In this document: in pieces, positions 22,390 through 33,676 of the stretch
How positions within the stretch are numbered: the stretch's first letter is position 1
Layout of the letters: each line of letters begins with the position of its first letter
Assembly: GCA_010093685.1 (NCBI GenBank)
Contig: MU006233.1
Span: forward strand, 248,001-312,000
Length of the DNA stretch: 64,000 nt
Direction: 5' to 3'
DNA from: Ophiobolus disseminans
Lineage: Eukaryota > Ascomycota > Dothideomycetes > Pleosporales > Phaeosphaeriaceae
Notes under the pieces: generated by a model
Told to the model about the DNA's origin: nothing
Database searches by the model: none
What the model saw: the letters and a program-made list of their open reading frames with translations, nothing else
Translations under genes and position numbers: made by a program

Positions 22390-23202
22390 TTAAGCACTGG
22401 CACTCTCCGCGGCGGCGGCTCGATGAGAATAGCTTGAGTCGTTCTTTGGATCATCTCGATGGTAGTGAGTGAACCTGAGCCTAACATCCTGTCCCTGCTT
22501 GTCGAACGCCTCGTGCATCTGCGAACCTATTGTATAGAAACCCTCCATGACATCGTCTTGATGTAGGTTGCCAGCCTTGATGACCGAGAAATGGACATAC
22601 TTGAGCGCAGTGCTCATTATGATCGGCCTGAAGTCCTTCTTCTGTATGATCTCAAGGGCGGTGAGGGGGCGATATGGGTCAGATAGGGCATTTCCCGGGC
22701 GCTCGATGACATCCCACACGCTCATGATGATCACGAGGTTCTGGATCTGGGGCAAGCGGTCCAGGACGCGCCTCGAGAAGCTTCCATCGTTCTTGTAGTG
22801 GTCGTGAACATAGTGGTCGTAGACCAGAGTGCGAACAGCTGCGTGGGCGAAGTCGCCTGGCAGTCGGTCTAGGAAGCTCAACGTCTGCTCGCCGCACCAC
22901 TCGCAGCAGACGACAAATTTGACATTGTGGAGGAATTTCGTGGTCGCAATCTTGCATTCGGACTTGCTGGTCAGACATACGGCGGGAAGGAGAAAAGGTC
23001 GTCGGTTCGACGTGAGTTCGCCGATTGTACCATGCGCGCTTAGAACTCGACCGAACTGCCCTTCGAGATCCAGTACCGCTTTGTAAATCTTGCGACGAAC
23101 ACTGATAGGAAGTTCCATGAACTTGTGGAAGCTACCCGTGGGGTTGAACTTGTTCATGTTGCGCGTTCGAATTTCAAAGTTGAACCTGTCAAGGGTCTTC
23201 AT
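22390..23202 (-). CDS. F-box-like fungal protein, copy 3
   Basis: Single exon, 270 residues, ATG at 23202. It shows the family's two marks: FMELPISVRRKIYKAVLDLEG near residue 28 and LPAVCLTSKSECKIATTKFLHN near residue 72. Later parts (VRTLVYDHYV, LPQIQNLVIIMSVW, ALKYVHFSVI) look like weak leucine-rich strands. It is more diverged from copies 1 and 2 than they are from each other. Intact. Role unknown; substrate adaptor of a ubiquitin ligase is one possibility from the F-box-like start. Confidence 0.68.
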   Translation of the reverse strand: MKTLDRFNFEIRTRNMNKFNPTGSFHKFMELPISVRRKIYKAVLDLEGQFGRVLSAHGTIGELTSNRRPFLLPAVCLTSKSECKIATTKFLHNVKFVVCCEWCGEQTLSFLDRLPGDFAHAAVRTLVYDHYVHDHYKNDGSFSRRVLDRLPQIQNLVIIMSVWDVIERPGNALSDPYRPLTALEIIQKKDFRPIIMSTALKYVHFSVIKAGNLHQDDVMEGFYTIGSQMHEAFDKQGQDVRLRFTHYHRDDPKNDSSYSHRAAAAESASA

Positions 23203-24865
23203 CTTGGTCAGATGAGTGAAGTCGAGTATATTGAATTCTCTCAGTTGGGTCGATAATATGGAAACGGCTCCGTGATTTTACTCTCGTTCTCGATGGTTGA
23301 TAAGAGTTTAGTGTGTGAGTTATCGGATCGTCTGGTGCCCAGCGTAAGATTTGCTTTGTATTGAGTGTGATAGTTCCCGAGCTACGCTTTGACCACCAGT
23401 AGTTCGCTTGACTGAAGTACAGAAGTAGTATAGAACCAGGCAACCTTCCAGGCAACCTATACGTGACAAGTAGCAGGATGGCTGTGAATGAAGGGTGAAT
23501 CTTCACCAGCGGCCATGTTTGGCAGGGTCCAGATGGGGAGACGGCAGAGGTGAATACAGCGCGTTGATGACGACCAAAGTGACCGCTGACGAGATGTGAT
23601 GCCCAACTATTTCACTACATTCCCACTATCTCTACGCGACCTTTCCTCTCGGTTTCTCTTGCCCCCATTTCACACACATGCTGATCGCACAAGGTCGCAT
23701 TCCAGGGTTAGTGAGATGGAGCTTCAAAGATGCTGTAGTGCTGCTGGAGATATAACATCGTCATGCCCGCAACCAGCCTACTAGTATATTTGTGCTTCCA
23801 TGTGAGCTCAACGATCATTGTAAACAAAAGAATATGGCTGTCAGGTGTAAAGGTCTTCAACACGAACAAGTTAGTTTGTACGAGAACTGAGGCACTAACA
23901 GCTGACAAGTTGACTAAATTTATCTTTCGAGATCGCAATACGCTGAGTGAGCCACTGTGAAGTCTAGTCATTACATGTGACTTCGCCGGATACGTTTTGT
24001 ATGTACATGTTACTCTCGGTGGACTGTGTTCGGAGGAAGCTGAGCGACGCGATGGATTGAAGGCACGTCAAAAGGTCTACCCGCTGTGGCCATGCAGGTG
24101 GCTATTGACGTCGATATCGAGATGGAAATATGACTCCGTTGGTCTATTTGCTCGTCAGAGAATTCAAAACAAGTTGTACTACCTTTCTTTGATAAACGCA
24201 GGTGTTTGCTGATACTGAGCATACTGTTGGTGTACTACAGATCGAGGAGCCTCCATCGTTGTGGCCTGCAAAGTCATTCAGCCTCACAACATGGCCTTGG
24301 CACACTACAACGTTACCAATTACAGTGTCTTCCAAGGTTCATGACACGACCGGTAGTTGTGTTAGGGAGCGTGGATGGGACCGAGGGCCAGTTGCAAGAA
24401 GTGGGGATGCCGCTAGTGGTATTTGGCGTCTAGCGCCATCGTCATTGCCTGCACAGAACCTTTGGAAGTTGCAACGGCCATCGTGAGTTGTGTACATACA
24501 ACGTGTCAACAACCCGAGCTCAATCTACAGGACTGAGATAAACGCAACTGCTGTTCTGGCATTGGGATTTGCTTAACACACAGCAGGGATTGACCTCGGG
24601 ACTACGAAGTACCTGGGTGTACATCGTGATCGGCCATCTCAACCCTAACCTCGGACCAGCTTCCCCGCCTTCCGAGCAAAATCACTGCAATGACTCTCCA
24701 AGCTACATGTGCATGACGTTTTCCGATACTCCTCTTTTCTACGTTTTGGGGAAGCCGAGTTCAATCAGATCTGATGCTATTAGAGCGTTTACATGATCCC
24801 CACTCCGCGTCAACATCACACCAGCCTCGCTCAGTCCTTTCGATCAACATCATCGAGCAAGCAGC
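23203..24865. other. Intergenic region, no gene recognised
   Basis: About 1.66 kb between divergent genes (copy 3 leftward, DUF1593 pseudogene rightward). Open frames are short, overlapping and without recognisable motifs. Confidence 0.45.
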
Positions 24866-26389
24866 ATGTACTTTGGATCAGTATTGTTCATCGGTGTGCT
24901 CGCTTCGACACTTCCTCATGTCTTTGGCTATACAATCGGGAAACCCGCAAAGATCCGGACATTGATTACCACGGACATGGAGTCAGACGACCTGGCCTCT
25001 TTAGTGCGCTACGTTCTATACAGTAATGATCTCGAGAACCAAGGACTTATCTACACATCCAGCAAGTACCACTGGGAAGGTGACGGTAAAGGCACAGAGT
25101 TTTTCTCACCGAATCGCGAATACAATACATCGCAAACATCATGGCGCCCGACCGGCACTACCACCATCGAAAACCATCTTCTCAAGGCTTACAAGGAAGT
25201 GTATCCAAATCTACGCCGTCACGATCCGGAATACCCAACCCCGCAAAATCTTTTGTAAATAACGAAGATTGGAAATGTTGAATTTGAGGGTGAGATGGCG
25301 AAAGACACGGATGGCTCCAATCTTATCAAGAAGCTGTTGCTCGACCAAGACGATCGTATACTTTATCTGCAAGCCTGGGGGGGTACGAACACAATAGCAC
25401 GCGCACTGAAGTCCATCGAGGAGCAGTACTCATCCTCGCGCCAATGATCACGCATCAAACATCTCACCTCCAAGAAAGCTGTTATTCTAAGTAGCGGCTT
25501 ACAAGACGAAACATACACCGAATATATTGCGCCCAACTGGCCTTCGATCCGCGTCGAAGAATTATCTGCCGCATACGCTACTTGGGGCTTCAATTGCAAC
25601 AACAGTGGACAGGGCAACGTTCGCGGACTCCCCAACAACAACAAGTACTACCAAAGAACGTGGATCAAGGAAAACATTCAAATTGGACCACTAGGTAGTC
25701 TTTACCGCTCGTGGCTCGATGGGCAGACGACTTTCGGTGGAGGCGACCAACTAGACGTCTTTGGCGACCCAGCAAAAGCGCCTTCAGGTTGGTGTAAGCC
25801 GATGATGAAGTACGATTTTCTATCGGAAGGCGACAACGCAGTGTTCAACCGTCTCTTGACCACTGGACTTCAGGGTCCAAGCAATCCGACTCTGGGCAGC
25901 TGGGGTGGCCGCGCCCAGAAAAACAGCATATCGCCTGACTTGTGGGTGTTAGTTCCAAAAGAAAAGACGGCTAACGGGTCCGACGTGGAGAACTGGACGA
26001 CAGATCGGTGGGTTGCAGCGGCGCAAAATGATTTCGCGGCCCGTATGCAATGGACGCTCACACCTAACTACAGCGGGGGCAACCACGCGCCGTCAGTGAA
26101 GGTGGTGAATGGTGCAACAGTGAAGGCGCACGCAGGGTCGACTGTGGAGCTAGTCGCGGAAGTCAGCGACCCGGATGGTGATCAGATCACTACATCGTGG
26201 TGGCAGTACCCGGAGGAGGGGACGTACCCTGGCGTCGTGAACATAGTCGATCAAGGGAACACTCGCGCTGTTGTGAAAATTCCCGATGATGCGAAAATCG
26301 GTCAGAATGTATCGATAATTGTGCAAGCTACTGATGACGGAGGGTTTCCTTTAACACACTACGATCGTATTTTTCTCCTGGTGGTATAG
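24866..26389 (+). pseudogene. DUF1593 (Sde182-like, nucleoside-hydrolase-fold) secreted protein, two nonsense codons
   Basis: One continuous frame from the ATG at 24866 to the stop at 26389 carries the whole family pattern, interrupted by TAA at 25256-25258 and TGA at 25445-25447. It begins with a signal peptide (MYFGSVLFIGVLASTLPHVFG), then IRTLITTDMESDD, LVRYVLYSNDLENQGLIYTSS, YPNLRRHDPEYPTP, first stop, IGNVEFEGEM, LYLQAWGGTNTIARALKSIEEQY, second stop, KKAVILSSG, then WCKPMMKYDFLSEGD and a C-terminal domain (HAPSVKVVNG, SDPDGDQITTSWWQYPEEGTYPG, IVQATDDGG). Proteins of this type are secreted and linked to plant cell-wall or nucleoside substrates, though activity is poorly defined. The Asp-rich motif DMESDD resembles the Ca-binding motif of nucleoside hydrolases. 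No intron could remove either stop without losing conserved residues. About 507 codons, full length. Confidence 0.82.
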
Positions 26390-29300
26390 ATCGAAGTGGC
26401 TATGGTCGACTTTCGACAAGCTGCGTACTAGGCGCTAGCTGCAAGGATATTGGTTTGTTCAGACGAGCTGCTTCGATGGATGACGGCAGGAGCTGACTTA
26501 CAGTTCTTGGACCCGTTGTCGGGCCGTCTCACTGGAATTCTAGCTCGTTTGGGGTTAAAACAAACGCTAGTGCCATGTCAAGCTAGCGCAAATCCGAAGA
26601 ACGCGTCCCCGCCCTTGCGCGTCGACACTCTTCACGGTCCGTCTCATAGCAAATCATTTGTTAAGAACGACACACTGAGTAGTCTCGGATTCCCAATCAC
26701 GGATCCGCTAACAGACTTGCCATAAACGCATCATTTGCAATGCGGTCATTGACAGCACCGCGAAATTCCAGTCCATCGAGATCTCCAGGGCTGTGAGAGC
26801 GAGCGTGTTTATAGTAAGTAGGTTCCAGGGAAGTGGCCCGAGCCGTAAGATGTTAACTCTCACAAATGCATAGCCACAATTTGACAGCTAGCCGACATTG
26901 CCAGTATAGATTGAATCAGGCAATGCAATTAATCTCGAACTTGGCAACACCCCCACCATCGGAACGAAGCGTCTGGGGCTTTCAAGAGTCCACGAGGAAC
27001 CTGCAATGTATATTCTCCCCCAAAATTGTGGAGCGACGTGACTACAGGCGAAGTACCTGTTTGTGACCGGATCTGTGGTTGTTCCAATCCGTGCGGACGT
27101 CACGCGATCAGCAACAAATTGGGTGGCAAGAAAGTCTGGTTGCGTCGCAACCTGCGCAGGCCCGCAATCCGTCTACCGGAAGGAGATGATGAGCAAGATG
27201 TATACTTAGATCACATGCGAACTCACGCAGCATTGTGTAGCAAGCCACACCGGAGGATCTGGGCAGAATTCCACGTTTTTTTTTTGACAATTGGGTCGAA
27301 TCGAAGCTAACGCTCCTGGCCATACCGGTACCAATTAAGTATGGTCGGTGACCTCATCTATCGACCGATGCGGGAGTGTCGGTACTGCGTACCGCCAGGC
27401 CTATCGAACAGGTCCTTTCACTGCTGTGGATCACATTCATTTTCACTTCCAGATGTGTGTATTGGCCTCCAATCTTTGGAAATGTTAATTGTACGATGAT
27501 GTTCACTTCCATACTAACCACGTTGAGCGGGAATTGGAACCAGCGTATGTAACAGATGAGAAACTTGCACAAGACCCCATCGAACACCGTCTTCGCACGG
27601 AAAGCTTGTCGACCTCGGGACACATCAATAACGGCGAAGGACGCCGTATCCAATTTTTAGACTTCCCATACTAAGGAAGCACGCCGATCAAGGGCCTGCG
27701 ATCAAGCCAGCGCTTTGCGATCCCCAGAGCCGCATTAGACTAACTGTGGAATTGCGCAGTCGACCCCAGAGCGCACCCCACGGATGAGGCTGTAATATTC
27801 TACAAGCAATATTGGCTGCCCACCCTCACCCATGAATCACACTGTTACTCCGGACTCAAAAGGAATTCAGAGATCTAACGGGACACGTGACGATCCAATT
27901 TCGAGAGAAGCCGTGTAGGATGCGCCGAAATTATAGGGCTAAACCCAAAATACCCGAATCCGCACGACCGCATCAGAAAGCGAGAAGTGCTCTAATCTAC
28001 CGGCGCACCGAGATTATTCGAGAAGGCAGACTTGCTTTACTGGCTCCAGCCTTGCTTTCCACTTTGTACGGGCTTGTTCGGTACCCACTGCTAGGTTCAG
28101 TTCAAATCTGACGTATTACGCCCATTAACTCTCAGTAGCATTAGAAAGCGTTAGAAAACCCTAAACCTGAGAGGGCCAGTGAAAATATTGAAGTTTCAAG
28201 GTAGTGCCGGAACTGGAGGTTTTAGACTGCTGACAGGTGTACAACGAGGGGCGAAAAACGCCGAATACAGGGTTGTTTTCTAGTGTAAACACTAATAAAC
28301 TTCTATTCTACCTCCAAACAGATCCTCTCTTATTACAGCTCTAGCTTGATGACTCATGAATCTAGTGCCCGATTAGGCGAAATTTCCAGCGGAACCCTGG
28401 TGTTCCGAGGAGGCCCTAAAACGTTCCAGCAGGCTACCGAGTGTACCGCAGCAGTCGCAGCACAACGACGCGCTGTCAATCCATGCTCAGTCACGATGCA
28501 CCTTCGCTGCCCAATTCCAATAATTCCGGCGAATCGAGAATCGCATCTGTGTACGAGGTGGCTGATGCACTGCCACTTTACTTTGGCTAGGGAAGTACTG
28601 GGAGCATTGCGACTGTTTTCACCGCGTACCTAGGCGTTTACAAGAAAAACGACGTTCACAATGAGTACATGGCCTTGATATTCCGCGACTGTGCGGTTGA
28701 TACGCACGGGAACTCTAGCGACATCCTCATTTGAAGTGAAGCCTTTTCATTTCATGTACAGGTTACCCAATTTTCGCCTCTCGTCAGACAAACTTGAGCA
28801 AAAACGCCCGGATGTCATGTACAATGATATCACACTATGTAAGTACCAGATAGACAGTCGAGTATATGTACTGATAAGACATCGTTTCATTTGAGCCTCA
28901 TTTAGCCATATGAACCCCGGATTCTGGTGCTGCATCTCGACGCATGACACGTGGGGTTGTCAAAGCCGCAACATCGGAAGTCGGTCCGAGGAACGAAGAG
29001 CTCCAGTTCTACCATGTCAAACTATGAGCTCTTCGAACAAGTTCCGGTATCCAGGCTACTGGTATGATTTGAAGAGGTCCAGAAATCTCTGAGGTCGAGC
29101 TCATGCCTTACGATTCACCACATCGATTCTTGAGCAGATGTCGACTCGGTAGTTAACCCTTGTAAGTCCGGTCTTCCGATCTTCAGCTTTGACTTTGAAT
29201 CGGTAGTGGGGCCTCTCTCAGAATTGGGATGACCTATAAGAGGAGCGCTAGATGGGCAGTACGAAAAGCGACAATATCGCTTCATATAATCCTCCGACGG

Positions 29301-29644
29301 ACGAGATGGCATTGCACTCCGTGTAACAGCAAGCACGGACGGCAGTTGCCCTCGTGCCACTGTAATGCACACACCTTTTCTGGTACTGAGTTCAACCTAC
29401 GCGCGGCAAATTGGGCTAGCTCATCTTGCAAAGTCTACATCACCGCGGGTTGCTTGATACCCGAAAGGTGGGGCTTGGCCGTTGAAGACTGAATAAGACT
29501 CGCGCCCTGCAACTCGCGGGTGAATTCACCCTTCCAAGTCACCCCTGCCCAGCTTTCTCAGCATCTTTGTCTCGACGTCTCGAAGACCCCTGATACGTGT
29601 TTCTCAGCGTCTGCGTCTCGAAGCTCGACACACGTGTACTCGCC
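26390..29644. other. Gene-poor region of 3.2 kb
   Basis: No gene can be supported. Short frames on both strands lack domains and splice logic. Around 28140-28340 the sequence (repeated CCCTAAACC-like and AAACACTAATAAAC tracts before a tract of short pyrimidine runs) has the look of a degenerate repeat or LTR fragment, but I find no matching second copy here. A short frame with one stop near 28540-28730 could be a relic exon; I do not recognise it. Confidence 0.4.
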
Positions 29645-31571
29645 ATGGCATCCCTACCCCAAAGTCACCTCATCCGTGACCGTAGCCATGACTCCCTGGA
29701 CGACGCCGAGAAGGGCATGCACGATAACACGACAGAATTGACGCCGCCTCCACCGTTTGCATACATTGGCCAAGAAAGAGCAATCCAGTTGAGCCGACTC
29801 AACACACAGTTCTCGCCCATCTCACCCTTGTCACCAGTACACGAGGGCATTACACCAAATCCCAGTATACCAGACTTGTCACTATCATGGCCAGTAGCGA
29901 GCCCAGCAGTCAGACGAGGGTCTATCAATGCCGCCGCACTCAAGACGACCGTTGCTCCACAAAAGCCAGCACCATCGAAACAACGGAAAGTTCCTCGATG
30001 GGTCTTGATTGACCTATGGTTCAATACCTACCGAAAGTTCTTCACGTTGATCATTTTGCTCAATACGGTCGGGATCGTCATGACGGCACTCGGCCGCTTT
30101 CCTTATGGAGAGAACCACCTCGGTGCTATTGTGCTGGGCAACCTACTGAGTGCGATTTTGTTTCGAAACGAGTTGTGGATGCGTTTCCTATACATCATCT
30201 GCATATATGGCTTGCGAGGTGTAAGTAGCATCATTGCCGATGAAAGCAATATATACTGACACGGGCCTACCAGTGGGCTCCGTTACGAGTGAAATATGCA
30301 GCAACATCAGTCTTGCAACATGTCGGAGGCATTCATTCGGGATGCGCACTATCAGGCGCTGGGTAAGATACCATCGCGATCTCGCGACGACACACGCTGA
30401 CAAAGTCTGCAGATGGCTAGTGTTCAAGATTGTGGACATTATCCGATACCGCGCGGTGCAGCATCCAGCTGTCATTGCTAGTGGCATCGTCACAAACGTA
30501 TTCATCATCATTTCTGTTTTGAGCGCATTCCCCTGGATTCGCAAGTAAGCATCGTCCATCATGTGACTGCGGTCGATTATTAACATCACGTAGCACTTAC
30601 CACAACGTTTTTGAGAAGCATCATCGTTTCATTGGGTGGCTTGGTCTTGCAGTATGTACTGAACTCTAGCCAGGAAGGACTATTACTGACATTGCATAGA
30701 TGACTTGGGTGTTTGTAGTAATGGGCAACACATACGACATTAAGCGCGGAGAGTGGCGGAGAGACTCGCATTCCCTACTCAGTGCGCAAGAGCTTTGGTT
30801 TGCTGTCTTCATGACCATCTTGTAAGCCGCACATCGCGTGTACAATGATTACCACTAACCAGTCCTAGTGTACTCATTCCTTGGGTTACCCTTCGCGAAG
30901 TCCCGGTAGAGGTCGAGATCCCCTCTCCCAAAGTTGCAGTTCTCCGCTTCGAGCGCGGCATGCAGCAAGGCCTCTTGGGAAGAATCAGCCGCACATCGAT
31001 CATGGAGTACCATGCGTTCGGTATCATCAGCCAAGGCCGCAAGTCCACGCATCACTATATGATCTGCGGTGTTCAGGGCGACTTCACCAAGAACCTCGTC
31101 GCAAATCCCCCCAAGACAGTGTGGACTCGAGAGCTCAAGTTCGGTGCGTCGTTGTACCCAATATCTATCAATTCTATACACTAACAAACCGCAGCTGGCG
31201 TTGGCCACGCTTCCGCAATGTTCAAGCGCGGCATCCGTATCTGTACCGGCACTGGCATCGGCGCCGCACTCTCAACCTGCATTCAAAGCCCTGACTGGTT
31301 TCTCATCTGGATCGGGTCCGACCAGGAACGCACATTCGGCCCCACCATCACCGGCCTCATCAAGAAGCACATCGAGCCGGAGCGCATGATCCTCTGGGAC
31401 TCGAAGAAACGAGGCGGACGCCCGGATACAATGGAGCTGCTCAAAGACACCTGGACGCGATTCGGCGCGGAAGTCATTTTCATCACGTCGAACATGCAAG
31501 GAAATGATGAGATGATGCAGGGCTGTCGGGTAGAAGGATTGCATGCTTTTGGAACGCTTTGGGATTTCTAG
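29645..31571 (+). CDS. tmpA: TmpA-like integral membrane oxidoreductase-type protein
   Basis: Seven exons join cleanly: 29645-30220, 30274-30362, 30413-30544, 30594-30651, 30700-30821, 30869-31143, 31195-31571; total 542 residues. Introns are 47-53 nt. The ATG at 29645 has context GCCATGG. About 120 hydrophilic residues precede the first membrane segment (FFTLIILLNTVGIVMTAL). Six or so helices follow, then a cytosolic part with IMEYHAFGII, HHYMICGVQGDFTKNL, a glycine-rich GTGIGAALST, WFLIWIGSDQERTFGP and WTRFGAEVIFITSN. The helix bundle plus nucleotide-binding-like C-terminus resembles Aspergillus nidulans TmpA, a membrane protein needed for a diffusible signal in asexual development, and the related membrane part of adenylate-forming reductases. 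The precise substrate is unknown. Intact. Confidence 0.8.
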
Positions 31572-32358
31572 TCGTGGTGTCTGCGGAAGCATGACGTTGT
31601 TGTAGCATATGCATTATCGAGGCTAGAGATAGACTGCATTGCCGGCGTTCGGAGGCGCATATTTCGTTGCGTCGGAGTAGCATGCCTGGCATAAATCATA
31701 TTTGCATTGTTCTCGTCAAAGTCCAACGCTGTGGTGAATACGAACAATAGTGTGATTATCTCCAACCCGATTCACTCGATGCTTCTCGTCCCACAACACG
31801 CAGCCAGGTTCCTGCTCCGTGCGTCTGCAAGGCTGAAGTCTTCGGTAACATGGATGTCTCGGCTGTCGCATGACTACCGACAGCGAGATCGCCGACTCAT
31901 ATATACCGTACCACGGTTCGCATGTGGCTGTGGGGACCCCACATTGTCCGTTTTGGGCTTGCGGTGGGCTGACGTGAGGAATAGTCGCTGCCAACGTTGC
32001 ACTTCACGATCCGTTCATATATCGGCTCGCACTGCACCTTTGCCTGTCATCTTGTCAATATACTCAGATCGAGATGACCATCTTATTAGTGACCACGCGT
32101 ATGTATTTTGGAGAATAACGTGCAAGCCAGGACGTGGACTTTGAAAGCGATTCAGTCTGATCCGGATCTCTCCATGACTCGATGCATTTTGCCCATCCTT
32201 GTTCCGACTTCTCCGTATCCAACACCTGCATGATGAACTGCTTCCTTGTCTCGAGAAGACATTCTTGGTGTTTTGCTTGACCTCAAGTAACATCCTCAGC
32301 CATCGCTCAAGCCTCAGGCTGTGGTATCCAAAAACTCCGCTTGCCGTTCTCCATCGCA
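31572..32358. other. Intergenic region between convergent genes
   Basis: About 790 bases between the TmpA-like gene and F-box-like copy 4. No supported gene. Confidence 0.45.
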
Positions 32359-33288
32359 CTAGAACAACATGGAGCATGTGACAGGTGGAACTGTGAGTTC
32401 TACAGCGAGATTGCCATTGCCCCGCTTCGTGAGCTCGCTCTTGATCCATTCGCCCATTTCGCCCAAGGCTTTCGACAAGCTTGGGTCACTGCAGGCTGGA
32501 ATGAGTGTGATCTTTCTCACACTGCGACACTCGACGAGCTTATCAAGCGCGTAAGCCTTGACGATCTCAGCACCGTTGAGATCCTCATGCCTGCGGCGAT
32601 AAGACCGCCTGTGCATCTTGGTAAATCGCTGGTTAACATCGTAGAGATCAATGCCGACGGTGCCCTGATTGGATTTCCGGTTAGTTATTTCGCTACTTTT
32701 CCATTAAAATTAAATTACTCACTTCTCGCAGACCGGAACATCCCATCATGAACCCAATGACCTCTTCGAGCGCCGCGTCTCTGCCTCTTAGAACCGAAGT
32801 GATCCCCCGGGTACCGAAGCGAAGCCGTGCCGTCCACACCAGGGAAGCGTTGCAGGAACTCACGCAGCGCTGGCATGTCTGCATCGCAATGGGTGTACAA
32901 GGTGGCATGTCTGGAAGAACATGCGTAGAGCTATTTCATGCTCGACGTTGTTGACGCAGCCGAGCGCTGGGAAGCAGTTGTTGATATTTCTGTTCTTGGT
33001 CAATGGGCGCGAGACGTCAACGTAAATATTCTTGTCAAAATTCCCGTGCAGAAGGAAGGCATGCTCGTGAATGATTTCTTTGAGTTCGACTGGGAGGGTG
33101 ACGAAGGCGCTTTTGGGAGGACATGGTGCGATGGCAAGGGCGTCGAAGAGGCTGGTTGCTTGGACTACTGGAGTCTGGTTGATTGTGGAGGCTGGAAGAT
33201 CATGACAAGATTCGATGTTCGTGCTTCCGACACTACCGGATTTGGTGGCCATGCTGGACAATCTGGCGTCCTCGCCTTCTTGTGCCAT
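32359..33288 (-). pseudogene. F-box-like fungal protein, copy 4, frame-disrupted
   Basis: The ATG at 33288 opens a frame with FVTLPVELKEIIHEHAFLL and FPALGCVNNVEHEIALRMFFQT, the two motifs shared with the other local copies. That frame ends at about 32860. The continuation lies first in a second frame (DADMPALREFLQRFPG) and then in a third (RLRFGTRGITSVL, ALEEVIGFMMGCSGLRE), so two switches are needed at about 32895 and 32825. After that a normal 58-nt intron (32722-32665, GTGAGT donor, CTAAC branch) leads in phase to the last exon (GTVGIDLYDVNQ, LVECRSVRKITLI, LGEMGEWIKSEL) ending at 32359. The kept intron and last exon argue that this was a real gene. About 290 residues originally. Confidence 0.6.
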
Positions 33289-33676
33289 CTATCTCGTCGG
33301 TGATGGTGGTGGCGCAAAGTACGTTGGATGTTGTAGACTAGGTGCGCTGCTGGACAGAAGACAGCCGCCACTTATTAGCGTTGTATTTCGTTTCACCGTT
33401 CACACGGGTACGTGGCGGTGAAGCGAAAGTCGAGTTCCAAAAACTGCCTGCCTGCAAGGGCATGTGTCGGATGTGGGAGACAGGGCAAAAGTGAGAAGAA
33501 GGTTGTTGTATTGAGAGAGCTACATAGAGCGATTATATACACAACAAGATGAGTAAGCTAGTGACTAAGAGTCACGTGGAGATGCAGTCCGCAGTGTACT
33601 ATGTGAACCGAGGTGCCAGGCTGACAGCATGCATGGCTCCTTCACCTCAAAGATCAGTCCCTTCTTCTCAGACCGC
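33289..33676. other. Intergenic spacer
   Basis: 388 bases between the 5' end of F-box-like copy 4 and the 3' end of the methyltransferase gene, both on the minus strand. No gene seen. Confidence 0.45.

Noticed and set aside
28346..28633. Frame with HCHF, first thought to be a multicopper oxidase fragment
   Set aside because: The HCH motif lacks the surrounding residues of the copper-binding site and no other laccase motif occurs nearby.
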